Assembly: GCA_963924555.1 (NCBI GenBank)
Contig: OZ004587.1
Location: 5,782,075 to 5,846,074 of the forward strand
Source: Crambe crambe
Taxonomy: Eukaryota > Porifera > Demospongiae > Poecilosclerida > Crambeidae
Direction: 5' to 3'
DNA length: 64,000 nucleotides
Within the stretch, counting starts at the first letter, position 1, and the number at the start of each line of letters is the position of its first letter. The position numbers and the translations under genes are program-made. The notes under the pieces are model-generated. The model made no database searches, was not told the origin of the DNA, and was given only the letters and a program-made list of their open reading frames with translations. Positions 21,037 to 32,387 of this stretch are shown piece by piece.

Positions 21037-21609
21037 GTATGCCAATGCATGTGTAGTGATTTATCAGAGAGAGTGGTAGCTCTCTCTATGTACAGTTGAA
21101 TTGCCAATGCATCGGAAGTCCATTACCTTAACTAATACAATGTTAATTTCACGAGAATACAAACAGTATTCAGAAAATTACTCCAAACTCAAACTACTAT
21201 AAAGAATGGCAGCTGTTTTAGTGTGAGTTTTAAGGCTTTATTCTAGCAAATGTCAGGGGTGCTGGAAACTATTTTTGACTGAGGGGGCTGTACAGCACGC
21301 ATTTCATGATCATTCAAATATATGTACAAACAACATAATTATAAACTGAACAGTCAGGTACATACAATAATACAATAAGCATGCATGCACTTTCTAGCTG
21401 CCTGTAAATTGCTAGGTTGGCAATTTTACTTTAATGTACAGTATTGCTAATTTAGAAATTTACAGGCAGCTGCTTCTTGCTCTGAGTGCTCCCAAGGGCC
21501 CCCCCCCCCCCCAGCTCAAAATCTGGGGGGCCAGTGCCCCCTGGCCCCCTGCTTACAGCACCTATTGAAGGTTTGGTTTATTCAAGAAGGTAATGATGCA
21601 TGCTTATGA

Positions 21610-21860
21610 AGTAGCTAGTTCAGCAAGCAAGCATGTCATGACTCATTGAAAGTATTATATATAGCTATAGGTCTACACTCCAAAATGCCCCAGGCGTAGG
21701 TAGTAGTGCCCTGCGCCCTGTGTGTGCATTATGTGCATGCTTCAATTGTAATTGCTTGATTGATTTCTACAGCACTTTGTTATAGCAGGATAGATAGTGG
21801 GTGCTTGGCTTATCTAAGTTGTAAGCATTACAGCTTTCTATCCATGCAGCTGCCCACACA
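21610..21860 (-). repeat. Interspersed repeat R1, copy 2
   Basis: Shares with 24530-24860 and 60560-60920 the ordered boxes CATGACTCATTGAAA, GTCTACACTCCAAAATGCCC and the GGCTTATCTAA...GTAAGCAT block. Orientation is opposite to the copies at 0.7 and 60 kb. Confidence 0.6.
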
Positions 21861-22499
21861 GAGCCATTATGTATCAGCTGTAGTTAAAAGCCATAGGTAT
21901 TGTGCCATAGATTAGTAAATCTATGATTGTGCCCAGGCTCAGGCTGTTCCTAGACACAGCACATTGCTTCAAGTAGCAAAAGATTAATTGCTACAAAGAA
22001 ATCTTACAACAACACATGCAGAGCATGGAGTCATGCATGAGAATGAATCACATGGCTAGACTAAACTAGAGAGCATGTGCATTTGGTTTATATAGTTCTA
22101 GGCAGCTGGCATGGCTTCCTGCTTCACATTCTCTGCCTTGCATCCTGTCTCCACCTCCTGTGCCATGCTCTCTTGTTCTTGGTTCTCCATTGGGGTGCCC
22201 TTCATTAGTGTTCACAGACTGACATGTTAATTCCATCAGAAAATATTAAAAGTTCAGTTAAGTCAAGTACTAACTGTTGATCCATGCACTTGCATTTCCT
22301 TATCCTTGTGCAGCACTGCCACCTGAACATTGACACGATCCATCTACCCCATTCCATGTTGTTCAACAAGAGGCATGCCTATTAGGGTACAGTTGCCATC
22401 TAGTAGCTAGCTGATGAGGGGAAGATACGTAGTAGTGTTTGGGTTACTGGTGGAGGAAGTATCAGCACTTCGGGAGCCTTGGAGATTTAAGGAAGGTTT

Positions 22500-22565
22500 A
22501 AGCCCCACATAGACTACCTGTATTTCTGTATGGCTGTGAGAACTGGGTGCTCACAGATTCACTGA
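22500..22565 (+). pseudogene. Possible non-LTR retrotransposon RT remnant
   Basis: One frame reads LYGCENWVLTDSLNARLD, close to the LYGCE-W motif found after the reverse-transcriptase core of many animal LINEs. Flanking frames are closed and no other RT motif was seen, so this is a small relic at best. Confidence 0.35.
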
Positions 22566-23731
22566 ATGCTAGATTGGATTGTTTAATATACATAGGCAAA
22601 AGTGAGTGCAGATGAATCCATAGATCTAGATCCTTGGGTATGGGTTGCTTCGATGTTCAAGAATGTACGTATACAATCCCAATTATGCACTTCCATCCTT
22701 TGTCCATTGTGTTGTCCCAAAGCTTGAGCCATGCACCCACATACACAGTTGATCTTTCTGCACACTTCCTCAGTGTCCTCTCACTGTCCTGCCATTGAAT
22801 ATCTTTCCCCACCACCCTCAAAACCACTCAATAATGTAAGATGGTGCTTCAGATGAAAGAGCTTGAGGAGGGAGCATCACGACTTCCTTCCAAAGAGATC
22901 TTGGCTTTTGCCTGATTATGATCCAATCTAGCATATGATGCTGTAAGAATGAAATGTGTACTGCACACTGAATTGTCTCTATACACACAATTAAAAAACT
23001 AAAGAGTGCATGTATGTATTGGGACAAAATAGTGTGTAGTAAACACTTCCATTTTTATAATGGTATACCCCTTCAACCCCTTAGTGAGCATATCGCTGTA
23101 TGTGCACATGGAAATGAAGTGGAAGTGGCTCAGTTATAGAGTAGAAGTAGGTTGGAATTGAAAAGGAAATACTGGGAAAATGGCGGAAGGAAATTGCCCT
23201 CATACTATTCACCCAAACGTTTTGGTTTGTGAATCTTAAAAGGGGGAAGTGGCGGAACCGGTCCAGCTGCTCCGGTTTTGGCTGGACCAGATTTTCTATA
23301 AGGTGGGCGTGGTTGGTTATGGTCATCGAATTCGGCATGGTCAGCTGATATCATGGACGAAGCACCTCAGAATTTAGATTTCCTAAGAGAAAATTTGGAT
23401 AAACGAAAGTAGTAGAGCACTCTTTCTGTTCAGATTGGTCAAGTGAAAGGTCCTTCAGTGCAATGCGACGAGTGAAGTTATATCTGATGATCAACTTTGA
23501 CTCAAGAGAGACTATGATTTTATATGTGCACAAGGAGATAATAGATTTTATTTCACTTTCAGATAGACGTAGCTAATAACTTTGTAAGTAAGTGTGAACA
23601 TAGACTGAATATAGCTATTTGGCAAATTTTAATAATGCTCTGTACTCTGTTGGCCTGACCACTGAAAAAATGCTTCTGCTGCCCATACTAAGTTACCACA
23701 GATAGCTACTATTTCTTTTGTGTGTATGCAG

Positions 23732-24033
23732 ATATAATAGATGAGTGTGCCGGTACTAACAACTGTGACTCTAATGCTACATGTACCAACACTCCTGGAA
23801 GCTATACCTGTACATGTAATCATGGTTACAGTGGAAATGGCAACACTTGTGATGGTAAGTACATCTTGAATCCATTTTTGTATGGCTATACTATTTCTTT
23901 TGTGTGTATGCAGATATAGATGAGTGTGCCAGTACTACCAACTGCAACTCAAATGCTACATGTACCAACACTCCTGGAAGCTATACCTGTACATGTAACC
24001 TTGGTTACAGTGGAAATGGTGTTTCCTGTGTTT
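23732..24033 (+). CDS. Gene A: two calcium-binding EGF exons
   Basis: Exons 23732-23854 and 23914-24033 each encode one six-cysteine EGF domain beginning D-I-(I)-D-E-C, with [19 protein letters not shown] and GYSGNG. The DxDEC start and the C-x-N-x4-Y-x-C pattern are the calcium-binding and Asn-hydroxylation consensus of cbEGF. The first exon has an extra Ile codon (ATA duplicated). The intron between them is 59 nt and contains an in-frame stop, unlike those of gene B. The second exon ends on GTT T rather than a Gly codon, leading into the Cys-rich module. Confidence 0.85.
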
Positions 24034-25339
24034 GTAAGTAGCTATATAGCTAGCTGTGATTTGTTAGAGTGCAGCTGTTGAATTAATTATACCTAATCAG
24101 TGTGGAAATCAGTAGGTTATGTTATAGCTGTGTATATTATGGCACATTCAATGACAGTAACTTTTTGGATAACAATTTTTGGTACTTATAGTAATTGTGA
24201 GGCCTCATGAAGTCATATGCTATGGCAGTTCAAGTTGTGGAGGTTCTTTTGAGGTCATCACACGAAATGACTGTTGTACCCATGGCATAGGATCAGTTGG
24301 TCTTTCATTTCTAATTAGTGAACATGGGAACTGTCAACCTTGTCCCATGGGTAAGAAAACAATAAATGACTTGATCCAGCCTCTCAGGAGGTTGATGAAT
24401 GATTAATTTTATTGACCTCAATGCACCAATCCTACGTATGACAAGTGACAATTAAGTAACTACGTAGCTATAGCTAGATCTGCATAGTTGGCAAGATTTA
24501 TCTTGCATCAAGTGAATATTTTTAGTTGCAGCGAGTGAGTGCAGTGAGCTGACTCTCAGGTCATGACTCATTGAAATTGATCTATGTCTACACTCAATAA
24601 TGCCCCAGGCACATGTACAGTACGTGTGTGCAATAGTAGCGCCTGCGTGTGCATAATGTGTAACTAAATTGTTTTCTACAGCCTTTTATCATAGAGGCAC
24701 TAGGCTTATCTAAATGGATTGTAGGCGCTAGGTGCTTGTGGTAAGCATTCTATATATGGAGCTACTGTTGTAACCACCACTAACATGACTCTTGTCTCTG
24801 ACAGCAATATCAAGCACTGGAGCCAGCTACTTTAATTGCTCACTTGCTCACTGTCAAATGCTGCATATTACTATAGACTATAGTAGAGGTATCTAAGTGT
24901 TTTGCATTATGTATGTATGCATGCAGCAGCCTGCCTCTCATATTATAGCTAAATCAAACAAAAAAATCTTATTAACTATAAGGAATTGAAGCACAAAATG
25001 ACCATCAGCTCAAAAAGCCTATAGAAAAAATAGTTTGTTTGCTTGCTCACTGTGACTGAAATGTTGCACATTGCTCTAGTTACTTTAATAAGTATGTAAT
25101 AGTTATAGCATGCCTTCAATGGCTGTATGTAATTTACATATTGCCTGAGGTAAAGGCTTGCATGCTATTTCCATATTTCTCACCATCCATAAACTTCCAG
25201 GGCTGATAGAGAAGTGTCTAGATATGTAGCTATATAGGTTTTCCTATTTTTATCTCTCTCTATAGCTATAGGTTATTTGCATGCATGATTGTGGAAGACT
25301 TGGGCTTTTTTAAAATCATAATTCCAAAAGTCGTATGTT

Positions 25340-25375
<36 letters not shown>

Positions 25376-28300
25376 ATGCAATCAATCATAGTGTTTGGGT
25401 TTAATCAAACTGAATTTATTGGAAATGAGCGATTACAGAATCATGCTGTTGGAATTGGCTTTCTATCGGGATCGGTCTCTCAAGATGTCATAGGTTCAAT
25501 CCAATTGACTCCCATAACTGCAGGTAATAGCTATTATTATATTGCATGCATGCTATGCATGCTAGCTAATGACTGTGATGGACTACTTTATACTTTAGGG
25601 ACAGGAGATGTACGTTTGCTAGGTGGAAATATCATAAATATTTCTTCTGGAAGTACTGATCAACAACTTGTTCATTTTGCACTACTAGTGGATGCAGTTG
25701 CCCAAGAAGAAGATGAGACATTTATCATCTCATTGAACCTAAACACTCCATTATCTGTCCTTGGAAACAATATGATAATCATCAGCAAAGTGAAGGGAAC
25801 AATAATAGATACCAATGGTGTGTCATCTATTGATCCTGAATTAGTTTTTGTATCCTATAGCTATGCATATTCTGAGTCTATTAAAGCAAGGAACCAATTT
25901 ATGCAAGTATAGCTAGCTAACCATAATGATCTAGCAACCTTGCTAAAGTGAGATTATAAATCTGTCATGGAATTTTCAACATTTCATAGTTGCTGAGTTC
26001 ACAATACCTGGATGCAGCTACTGGGGCAAAGAAGAACCAAATGCAGTGATGCCAGTGAGAGTTCTCAAAAGCCAGTCCACATTCCTTGCCAATCCTGTAA
26101 TATTGAAGTTAACTCCATTGACAGTTGGTGCTGCTCAGTCAAGAGGCATCATTGGTGATTTTCCTGATGATGCAATATCTCCTAATAGAGCACGTAAGAT
26201 TGCAATTTTGATTTGACATAATTATATTGATTTACGCATTTTCCTATAGAGGAGGCAGATTTCGATGGATCTGTGCTTGAGATCATTTTTCCTGCTGATG
26301 AAAACTTATCTGAGCCTATCTTTGAATTATCAGCCGATATTCCTATTGTCAACGATGAAATTGATGAAGCAAAAGTACAACAGTTTGTTGTCTTTCTTCA
26401 AGTTGATTCAGCTTTACAGACTTCTGGGGTAGAAATTAAACAAAATAAAAGCATCTGCAATATCATTGATGATGATTGTGAGTCCATAATGATTAACTAG
26501 AATCTAGTTTATAGATGGTATATCAATGATCCTTAGTATTATTAGCTACACCCTTTCTTTAACAGCTCTTAAGATTGGCTTTTCACAACAATCCTACAAC
26601 TTTCAAGAGCCCGACCAGAGGAAGTTATTCAGAAATGTGACTCTAATCAAGGAAGATAATCGTATTACTGAGCAAATGTATTCTGTGGCAATTAATGTCA
26701 ATTCCAGTGGTATAGGCTTACAAGCTGCTACACTACAATCTGTGAATGGCATCAGTTATGACTACAACATTGGACCACCAGGAATAGTGTACACCATCAT
26801 TGACTTCCCCCCAGAATTGCAGAACGTCACATTCCCTTTTTTTCTAAACCATGATACTCTTCCAGAAGGTACAGAGACTTTCCAAGCAAGTGCTGCAGCC
26901 AATAATGGGTTTCCTTCTTTTGAAACTCCAACTAACCTTTCTGTGAATACCTTAATAAACATTATTGACAATGATCGTAAGTTTTTTGATTTCTAATATC
27001 ATTTTTAGCTCTATTGGAATGTAATTTCCAGCCGTTATAGTTGGATTTGAGCAGCTCCAGTACTCAGTTAGTGAGGCCAATGGTTTCGTGGAAATTTGCA
27101 TCGTTATGACCAACCCACCACCAGATGAAAGTCTAATATTTGAAGTAATCACTGAATATACTTCAGTCAGAGGAACTGCAGGTGAAATACATGCATAGCC
27201 AGCTGCATAATTATTATGCAATTCTTGCATGAATTTGAGTCATCAGTTTATATCAACTATAGATGGAGGTGATTTCACTGAAATTGGACTTTCTCAAAGA
27301 TTTCCGATCAGCAATGGTTCATCTGAGCCACGCAAAGTTTGCTCTAATGTTTCCATCATTGATGATGATGTCTATGAAAGAGATGAAAGTTTTACTCTTC
27401 TCTTGCATCCCAGACAGCAGTCTCAATCGATGTTCACTCTGTCAATAGAGCCCAGGAAAACAACAATCACAATCATAGATGAAGATGGTACCCATAAAAT
27501 CAGTTACCTAACTATACCATTTATAGCTATGTACTCAGAAATCTTTAAGTTTGTAGCAAGTTAACTAGTTAACTTCTTTGATAAGAATCATACTATGGTA
27601 TAATCACAGATGTGGTCATTGGATTCATCAATGCTCCATATGCTGCTAATGAAAATGATGGAAATGCTGTTTTTGAGATTGGCATCATTTCAGGACGTCT
27701 CCAAAGGGAAGTGTCTGTAGAATTTTCAATATTTAGTGGATCTGCTGTTGGTAAATGAATTTGTAGCTACCTACAGCTAAAGTCTCGTGAATTATATATG
27801 AAAATTAGGTTTTCCAGTAATGATTTCAGCTGCTATACATACATACTATACTCTATTTTTTTACACAAGCTATATGTAATATTATTTTGGTTTGTAGTTG
27901 GCAGTGATATTAGGTATTTGGGACCACAGACATACACTTTTGATGCTTCCAACAGTGTCTTTGCTATCAATGTTCCACTCGTTAATGATAATATTTTTGA
28001 AATCAATGAGACCTTCCAAGCAAGGTTGAATTTTTCTGATCAGCCACCAGAACGTGTGAGGATGGACACTGATAGTACACATGCTACCATTCTAGATGAT
28101 GACAGTAAGTTATCAATAAGGACTATGATTAGTTCAGCTATACAAATTGATTTTTATAGCCATCAATTTTAATTTGAGCCCCACTGGATATTCTGCTGAT
28201 GAGAATAGTGCTTCTCAAGCTGTGACCATCAATTTGGTTGGTGAATTTGTTAGAGAACTAAGTTTCATTGTGACTGCTGGCACTGAAGAAAATGATCGAG

Positions 28301-31207
28301 CGGCCACTGCCACTGGTTAGTTTACTCCGGACATCTTGTATACAACTAACATATATTCTCATAGCTGGAGTGGATTATACTGCAGTGTATGGGACCAGTT
28401 TAACTTTCAGCAGTGGTGCTAGTAGAACCCAATCATTTGAAGTCCCCATCATTAATGATAACATTACTGAGTTACAAGAGACTGTCGTCCTCCGTCTTGC
28501 ATCAGCAGCTGTTGTAATGAAGAGTGGGGTACAGCTCTCTCTCACACATCAAGAAAGAACAAGGATTGTGTTTGGAGCTGTGATTGGTTCAATCACTATT
28601 AATGACGATGATTGTAAGCCAGACAATCTTGTTGGATAGACCATAGGCCATAGGCATAATAGCTACATGGATCCTGAATCAAATTAATCTTGTATATTTT
28701 AGTTGCTACAATAGGCTTTGATCCTGTTGAGTATAATGTTAGTGAAGGAGCTAGATCTGTGGAATTTACACTCAGAGTCTTACAAGGAGAACTGGGATTT
28801 AATGTGAATGTGTTATTCTTTACTTCTCAAGGATCTGCTACTGGTATGAGACTCCAGCAAATACATTAGTCTTAATCAAAGTGGAATTTTCTCCTATCAT
28901 GTTGTCCAGATGGTCATGATTACATTGGGAGCAACACCTCTATTATACTGAATGGTACAGGGTCTACTACTTTACAAGTCTCCATCAAGGATGACAAAGA
29001 ACTAGAGGCACTTGATACTGAGAACTTCTTTGGGATTATTGGATACGCTTCTTCTTCCCTCTCAAATGTCCAATTTGATCCTGCTCGTGCGGTTATCAAT
29101 ATTCTTGATAATGATGGTATAGCTAACTATATGTAGCTAGCTAGCTAATAGTGCTATAGCTATTATTTAAGAGTTGAGATAAATTCTTTGTATCATTATC
29201 CAGAGGTTGTGATTGGTTTTATCAATCAACCATATAATGTCAATGAAGATGATAGAATGGCTTGTGTGGAGGTTGGAGTGATATCAGGAATTCTAGGGAG
29301 AAATGCATCCATACAACTTGCCTTCTCCAGTAAATCAGCCATTTGTAAGTAAAATCATACCAAATCATGGCTATTTTCATTATTATAACCACTACTCTTA
29401 TACAGATGGCACGGACTATGGAAATAGCACTGGTTCTCTGGTATTCACTTTCAATGCTACACAAAACAACTATGTAGTTTGCATCTCAATTATAAAGGAT
29501 GACATATTTGAACTTACTGAGGTGCTAGAGGCAACACTGAGGTTATTGGGACAGCAATCTTTGTCACTTGTATCAGTTGCTTCTTCTACATCTGTTATCA
29601 CCATATTTGATGATGATGGTAGCTAAATCAAACTGCTTAGTGTAGCTATTGTTCACGTATTTGTTTGTTTTCTAGTCCTAACTTTCAACTTCAACCAATC
29701 ATCTTATGAAGTTAGTGAAGATGTAGGAAATGCCACCATTAATGTGTCTCTGAGTGGAAATCTAGGAGTGTTCACTGCTTTTGTATCTGTTAGCACTGAT
29801 GACGCTAGCACACTAGCATCAGCAAGAGGTAAATAAAGTGCATAGAAGCTCTGATAAAGGACCCTCCAAGAAAGGACAACCTCCCAACAAGGATGCTCTT
29901 TTGAGCCCTTTTCCCTAGTACATTCTTAACCTCTGAGAAAAGGGCAACCTCTCTATAAAGAACTATGTGGTTGATCCCAAAGTGTCCTTTACCACTGTAG
30001 TTAAGTATAAATCAATTATCTTTATTTGCTAACTTTTCCAGCTGAAAGTGACTACACAATGTTGCCTTCAACTTTCCTTACCTTCACTAATGGCAAAAGA
30101 TTCCAGACGTTCACCATTGCTATTATTTCTGACACCATCCCTGAACAAGTGGAGACCATTGTAGTCAACATAACAAGTGTCATCATTACAAGAAATGGGA
30201 CATACATGACCCTCTCTCCACATGAAAAGAGTCGAATTAAAATCTTTTCTGATTATACTAGAGTGATCATTAACGACTACTTGATTTGTAGTAAGTTACA
30301 GCCGTTGTAGGAGTGGGGACTTTATATGCATGCTAGCCATTATTGGCCACAATTTAGTAATAATCACTCATACCATTTTATAGCTACAACCCAGGAAGGT
30401 TACATATTTAGGCATGACAAACTAGCTAAGTTTCATGTGTGTATGATATTAATTTCATAGGTTCTCCTATGTTAACCCCTCCCATGGCATAGCTATAGTT
30501 CTAAACTAAGTACATTTTTTTTTTAGATCTTCAGGCTCCTACTGTGTTTCCTCAGTGTGCAGCAGTTATTTGGATACCACCTAACAGAATCTGTGGAAAG
30601 AATGGCTATGAGCTTCATTTTTTCAACACAAATACCAATAAATCTTTAAGCAGAATGATCTCCCATATGTTGTTTTGGAGAACTACTGAAATTATTCAGC
30701 TGGGACCAGAAGAAGCTACTTTAATTCGGGTATGATCCTGGTTAATAGTGAAGTGCTGCTTTCATACTGGCATGCAATTAAGATGCTGTTCAGATATTAT
30801 GACTGCATGCCAAGCCATGCACTTTATTAGCTACTGGTTTCTCTTAATATGTAGCAAAACCTCTCGATGTGGACCCCCCCAAAAATCTCATATTTCTGTT
30901 TCCCATTGAATATTACACAAACATTTATTTATGCACTATTCCAATTAATGGGTCATCCTATATATAGAGACTACTCTAGAGACTACTATAACTATAATCA
31001 TACTCTCTGATTACTATAATGGTCCCATGTCCAGCTAAATGCAAATTTAGATAGCTATATGTTACCATACATAGCTAATGGAATTTTTTTTCTCCCTCAC
31101 TCCTGGGTACAGAATGTGATACAGAATTTTCATTCTTAAACTTTGCGTAGGTCCGTGTTACTAATGGAACTTGGAGTCAACCTTTAAACATGTGTCAAAG
31201 ATCATGA
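23732..31207 (+). CDS. Gene A: secreted EGF / Cys-rich / Calx-beta (x9) / FN3 protein
   Basis: Twenty-two exons (donor GT, acceptor AG): 23732-23854, 23914-24033, 24192-24350, 25392-25523, 25599-25817, 25990-26193, 26250-26477, 26566-26976, 27032-27181, 27263-27487, 27610-27750, 27898-28104, 28160-28315, 28365-28613, 28703-28843, 28910-29116, 29204-29344, 29406-29618, 29676-29828, 30042-30290, 30527-30729, 31151-31207. All internal exons are phase 1-1 and divisible by three; the last intron is phase 0. Together they encode about 1,360 residues: two EGF, one Cys-rich module, nine Calx-beta-like domains, and an FN3-like end with a TGA at 31205-31207. No membrane segment follows, so the product is probably secreted. 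It is the tail-to-tail twin of gene B. Its own start and signal peptide are not seen; FN3/Ig exons upstream may belong to it. No frameshift was found, so it looks functional. Calx-beta arrays occur in matrix and adhesion proteins, including sponge aggregation-factor proteins; the exact role here is unknown. Confidence 0.75.
24192..24350 (+). CDS. Gene A: Cys-rich module between EGF and Calx-beta parts
   Basis: A 53-residue module with the pattern C-x5-C ... D-C-C-T-H-G ... C-x2-C-P, ending PCPMG. The same module, with one extra Ile codon and a few changes, is in gene B (37130-37291). The double cysteine and C-x2-C ending are faintly like TB/8-Cys modules, but I do not assign a family. It is always placed between EGF and Calx-beta parts in this window. 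Confidence 0.7.
24530..24860 (-). repeat. Interspersed repeat R1, copy 3 (in gene A intron)
   Basis: A ~330-bp block that is the reverse-strand counterpart of 60560-60920. Shared boxes include GACTCTCAGGTCATGACTCA, CCTTTTATCATAGAGGCACT and AACATGACTCTTGTCTCTGACAG. It lies in the intron between the Cys-rich exon and the first Calx-beta exon of gene A and is missing from gene B's equivalent intron, so it was inserted after the duplication or lost from B. Confidence 0.65.
25341..25375. repeat. 35-base C homopolymer beside a splice acceptor
   Basis: Uninterrupted C from 25341 to 25375, ending 14 bases before the AG acceptor of the first Calx-beta exon of gene A. It occupies the position of the polypyrimidine tract. 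Gene B has instead a T-rich tract with A interruptions in this place. Confidence 0.8.
25392..30290 (+). CDS. Gene A: nine Calx-beta-like domains in 17 exons
   Basis: Domains are coded mostly as half-domain exon pairs. The first half has the form GF-x-Y-x-V-x-E...G-x-V...; the second half begins G-D/S-D-Y and ends in an acidic I-x-D-D-D turn. Pairs: 25392-25817, 25990-26477, (26566-26976 is one unsplit domain of 411 nt), 27032-27487, 27610-28104, 28160-28613, 28703-29116, 29204-29618, 29676-30290. The acidic turns (IIDDD, IFDDDG, ILDNDG) are the calcium-ligand region of Calx-beta. The fourth, sixth and last domains have longer second halves with R-I-K or R-I-V before the final strand. The first acceptor (AG 25390-25391) lies just after a 35-base C run. 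Confidence 0.8.
29836..30005 (+). repeat. Intronic repeat shared with copy C
   Basis: Matches 62805-62960: CTCTGATAAAGGACCCTCCA, TTTTGAGCCC, AGTACATT, GGGCAACCTCTCTA and GTGTCCTTTACCACTGTAGT in the same order. It sits in the homologous intron between the two halves of the last Calx-beta domain in both copies. Gene B has only a ~56-nt intron there, so B lost it or never had it. Confidence 0.7.
30527..31207 (+). CDS. Gene A: FN3-like C-terminal domain and terminal exon
   Basis: 30527-30729 encodes [11 protein letters not shown], a GYELHFF strand and [10 protein letters not shown], an FN3-like fold. After a 421-nt phase-0 intron the 57-nt terminal exon supplies the last strand, VRVTNGTWS, and a stop. 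The same two exons end gene B, and the first is present in copy C. The protein ends right after the domain, without a transmembrane helix. Confidence 0.65.
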
Positions 31208-32035
31208 AACTAAAAGATGCACTGTGTGAATTTATTATAGCTACAGTTTGTATTATAATACTACTTTGTACCTATTAATAATCTAGCTAGTTATACAGTG
31301 CACATGACTATAATAACTGTTTGTATAATATAGTATGGAACAAAGGACTTGGTTGGTAGAAAAATATGTAGATGAAATTCTATAGATGAAGCCCTGTTTG
31401 AATAACCAAAGATAAAATAGAGAGAATCATATGTACGTAGCATACCTTGGCAATGATTCTGATTATGAATACACTCTTCACCCAAACACTATAGTGAGCA
31501 GTAGCTAACTTCATGGTTGCTGTATAGCTAACTGACAGCTATCACTGACAGAGGTATTAAGACTGCAAGTTCAGCACTATCTATAAGGTAGCTATAACTA
31601 CTATAACTAGTTATATATGTACTTCCTAACCTTAAGGTTTGCTCATCCAAATAGCTATAAGTTCAGATTTGTATACATCAGTCATCAATTCATGATATAG
31701 CTAACTGTAGCTAGAATTCAGAACTATATTATATTGAGATGCATGCACATGTTGAAAGTAACATCCAATCTAAATTTTCAATCTAAGATAAAATGAAGAC
31801 CTATATTGGATGGAGCAGAATTCAATACTAGGGCTGTCTAAACTCTCACACATTTTCAGCACTAGTTCAGTACATAGGAATGTTAGGTAATAAATAGCTA
31901 ACTATCTACTGAGTGATTTTAGAAGCAAGCTAAGCTACTATGCTAATCAAAACAATCAGAAATACATATATAGCATTGATAGGTAAATATAAAAGTCATT
32001 AGCCTTGGTAGCAGAAGAGTTGTCTGTAATTACTT
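31208..32035. other. Spacer between convergent genes A and B
   Basis: About 830 bp of AT-rich DNA between the stop codons of the two inverted genes, which would hold both 3' UTRs. No coding sequence. No obvious inverted homology across the centre was seen, so the junction of the inverted duplication is not visible by eye. Confidence 0.5.
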
Positions 32036-32387
32036 TCAAGGACACAACTGTACAGGTTCACTCCAAGTCCCATTAGTAACCCGAACCTAAAAATGAAAAA
32101 CAGTTAATTTCTGGCAACATGCAACCATGCATGCATGCAGGGCAGAAGAATTGATAGCTAGCTAACAGCATTATAAATTGCCTGAAAATATGTAGCATGT
32201 TGTGGCCCTAATGAAGGAGTGACAGTGGAAGATAAAAAGAATACAGTTGAACTCCTTCCATTATAAACTCTATCAGTTATAGTGTTGAAGAAGTGGATTT
32301 CATAGCCATTGATCCTTCCACATGTTCCACTAGGTGCCTCCCATACCACAACCAAACATGCAGTGTGGACAACAGGAGCTTGATGTG
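32036..32387 (-). CDS. Gene B: FN3-like end with a GC-AG last intron
   Basis: 32387-32182 encodes the FN3-like segment with INGYEIHFF. The terminal exon 32086-32036 supplies [11 protein letters not shown] and a TGA. The intron between them (32181-32087) begins GCAATT after CAG, where gene A and copy C have GTATGA and GTATAT, so gene B seems to use a GC donor. Confidence 0.6.

Larger units (their letters stand above)
21037..23731. other. 2.7-kb repeat-filled stretch (possible intron)
   Basis: Contains an R1 repeat copy (21610-21860, - strand), a C-run of 14 at about 21500, a short LINE-like remnant (22500-22565) and AT-rich unique sequence. No IgGFc-binding exon like that of gene B is present before gene A's EGF exons. 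A short ORF starting ATGGACGAAGCACC at 23353 ends after 20 codons and is not supported as a start. Confidence 0.45.
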
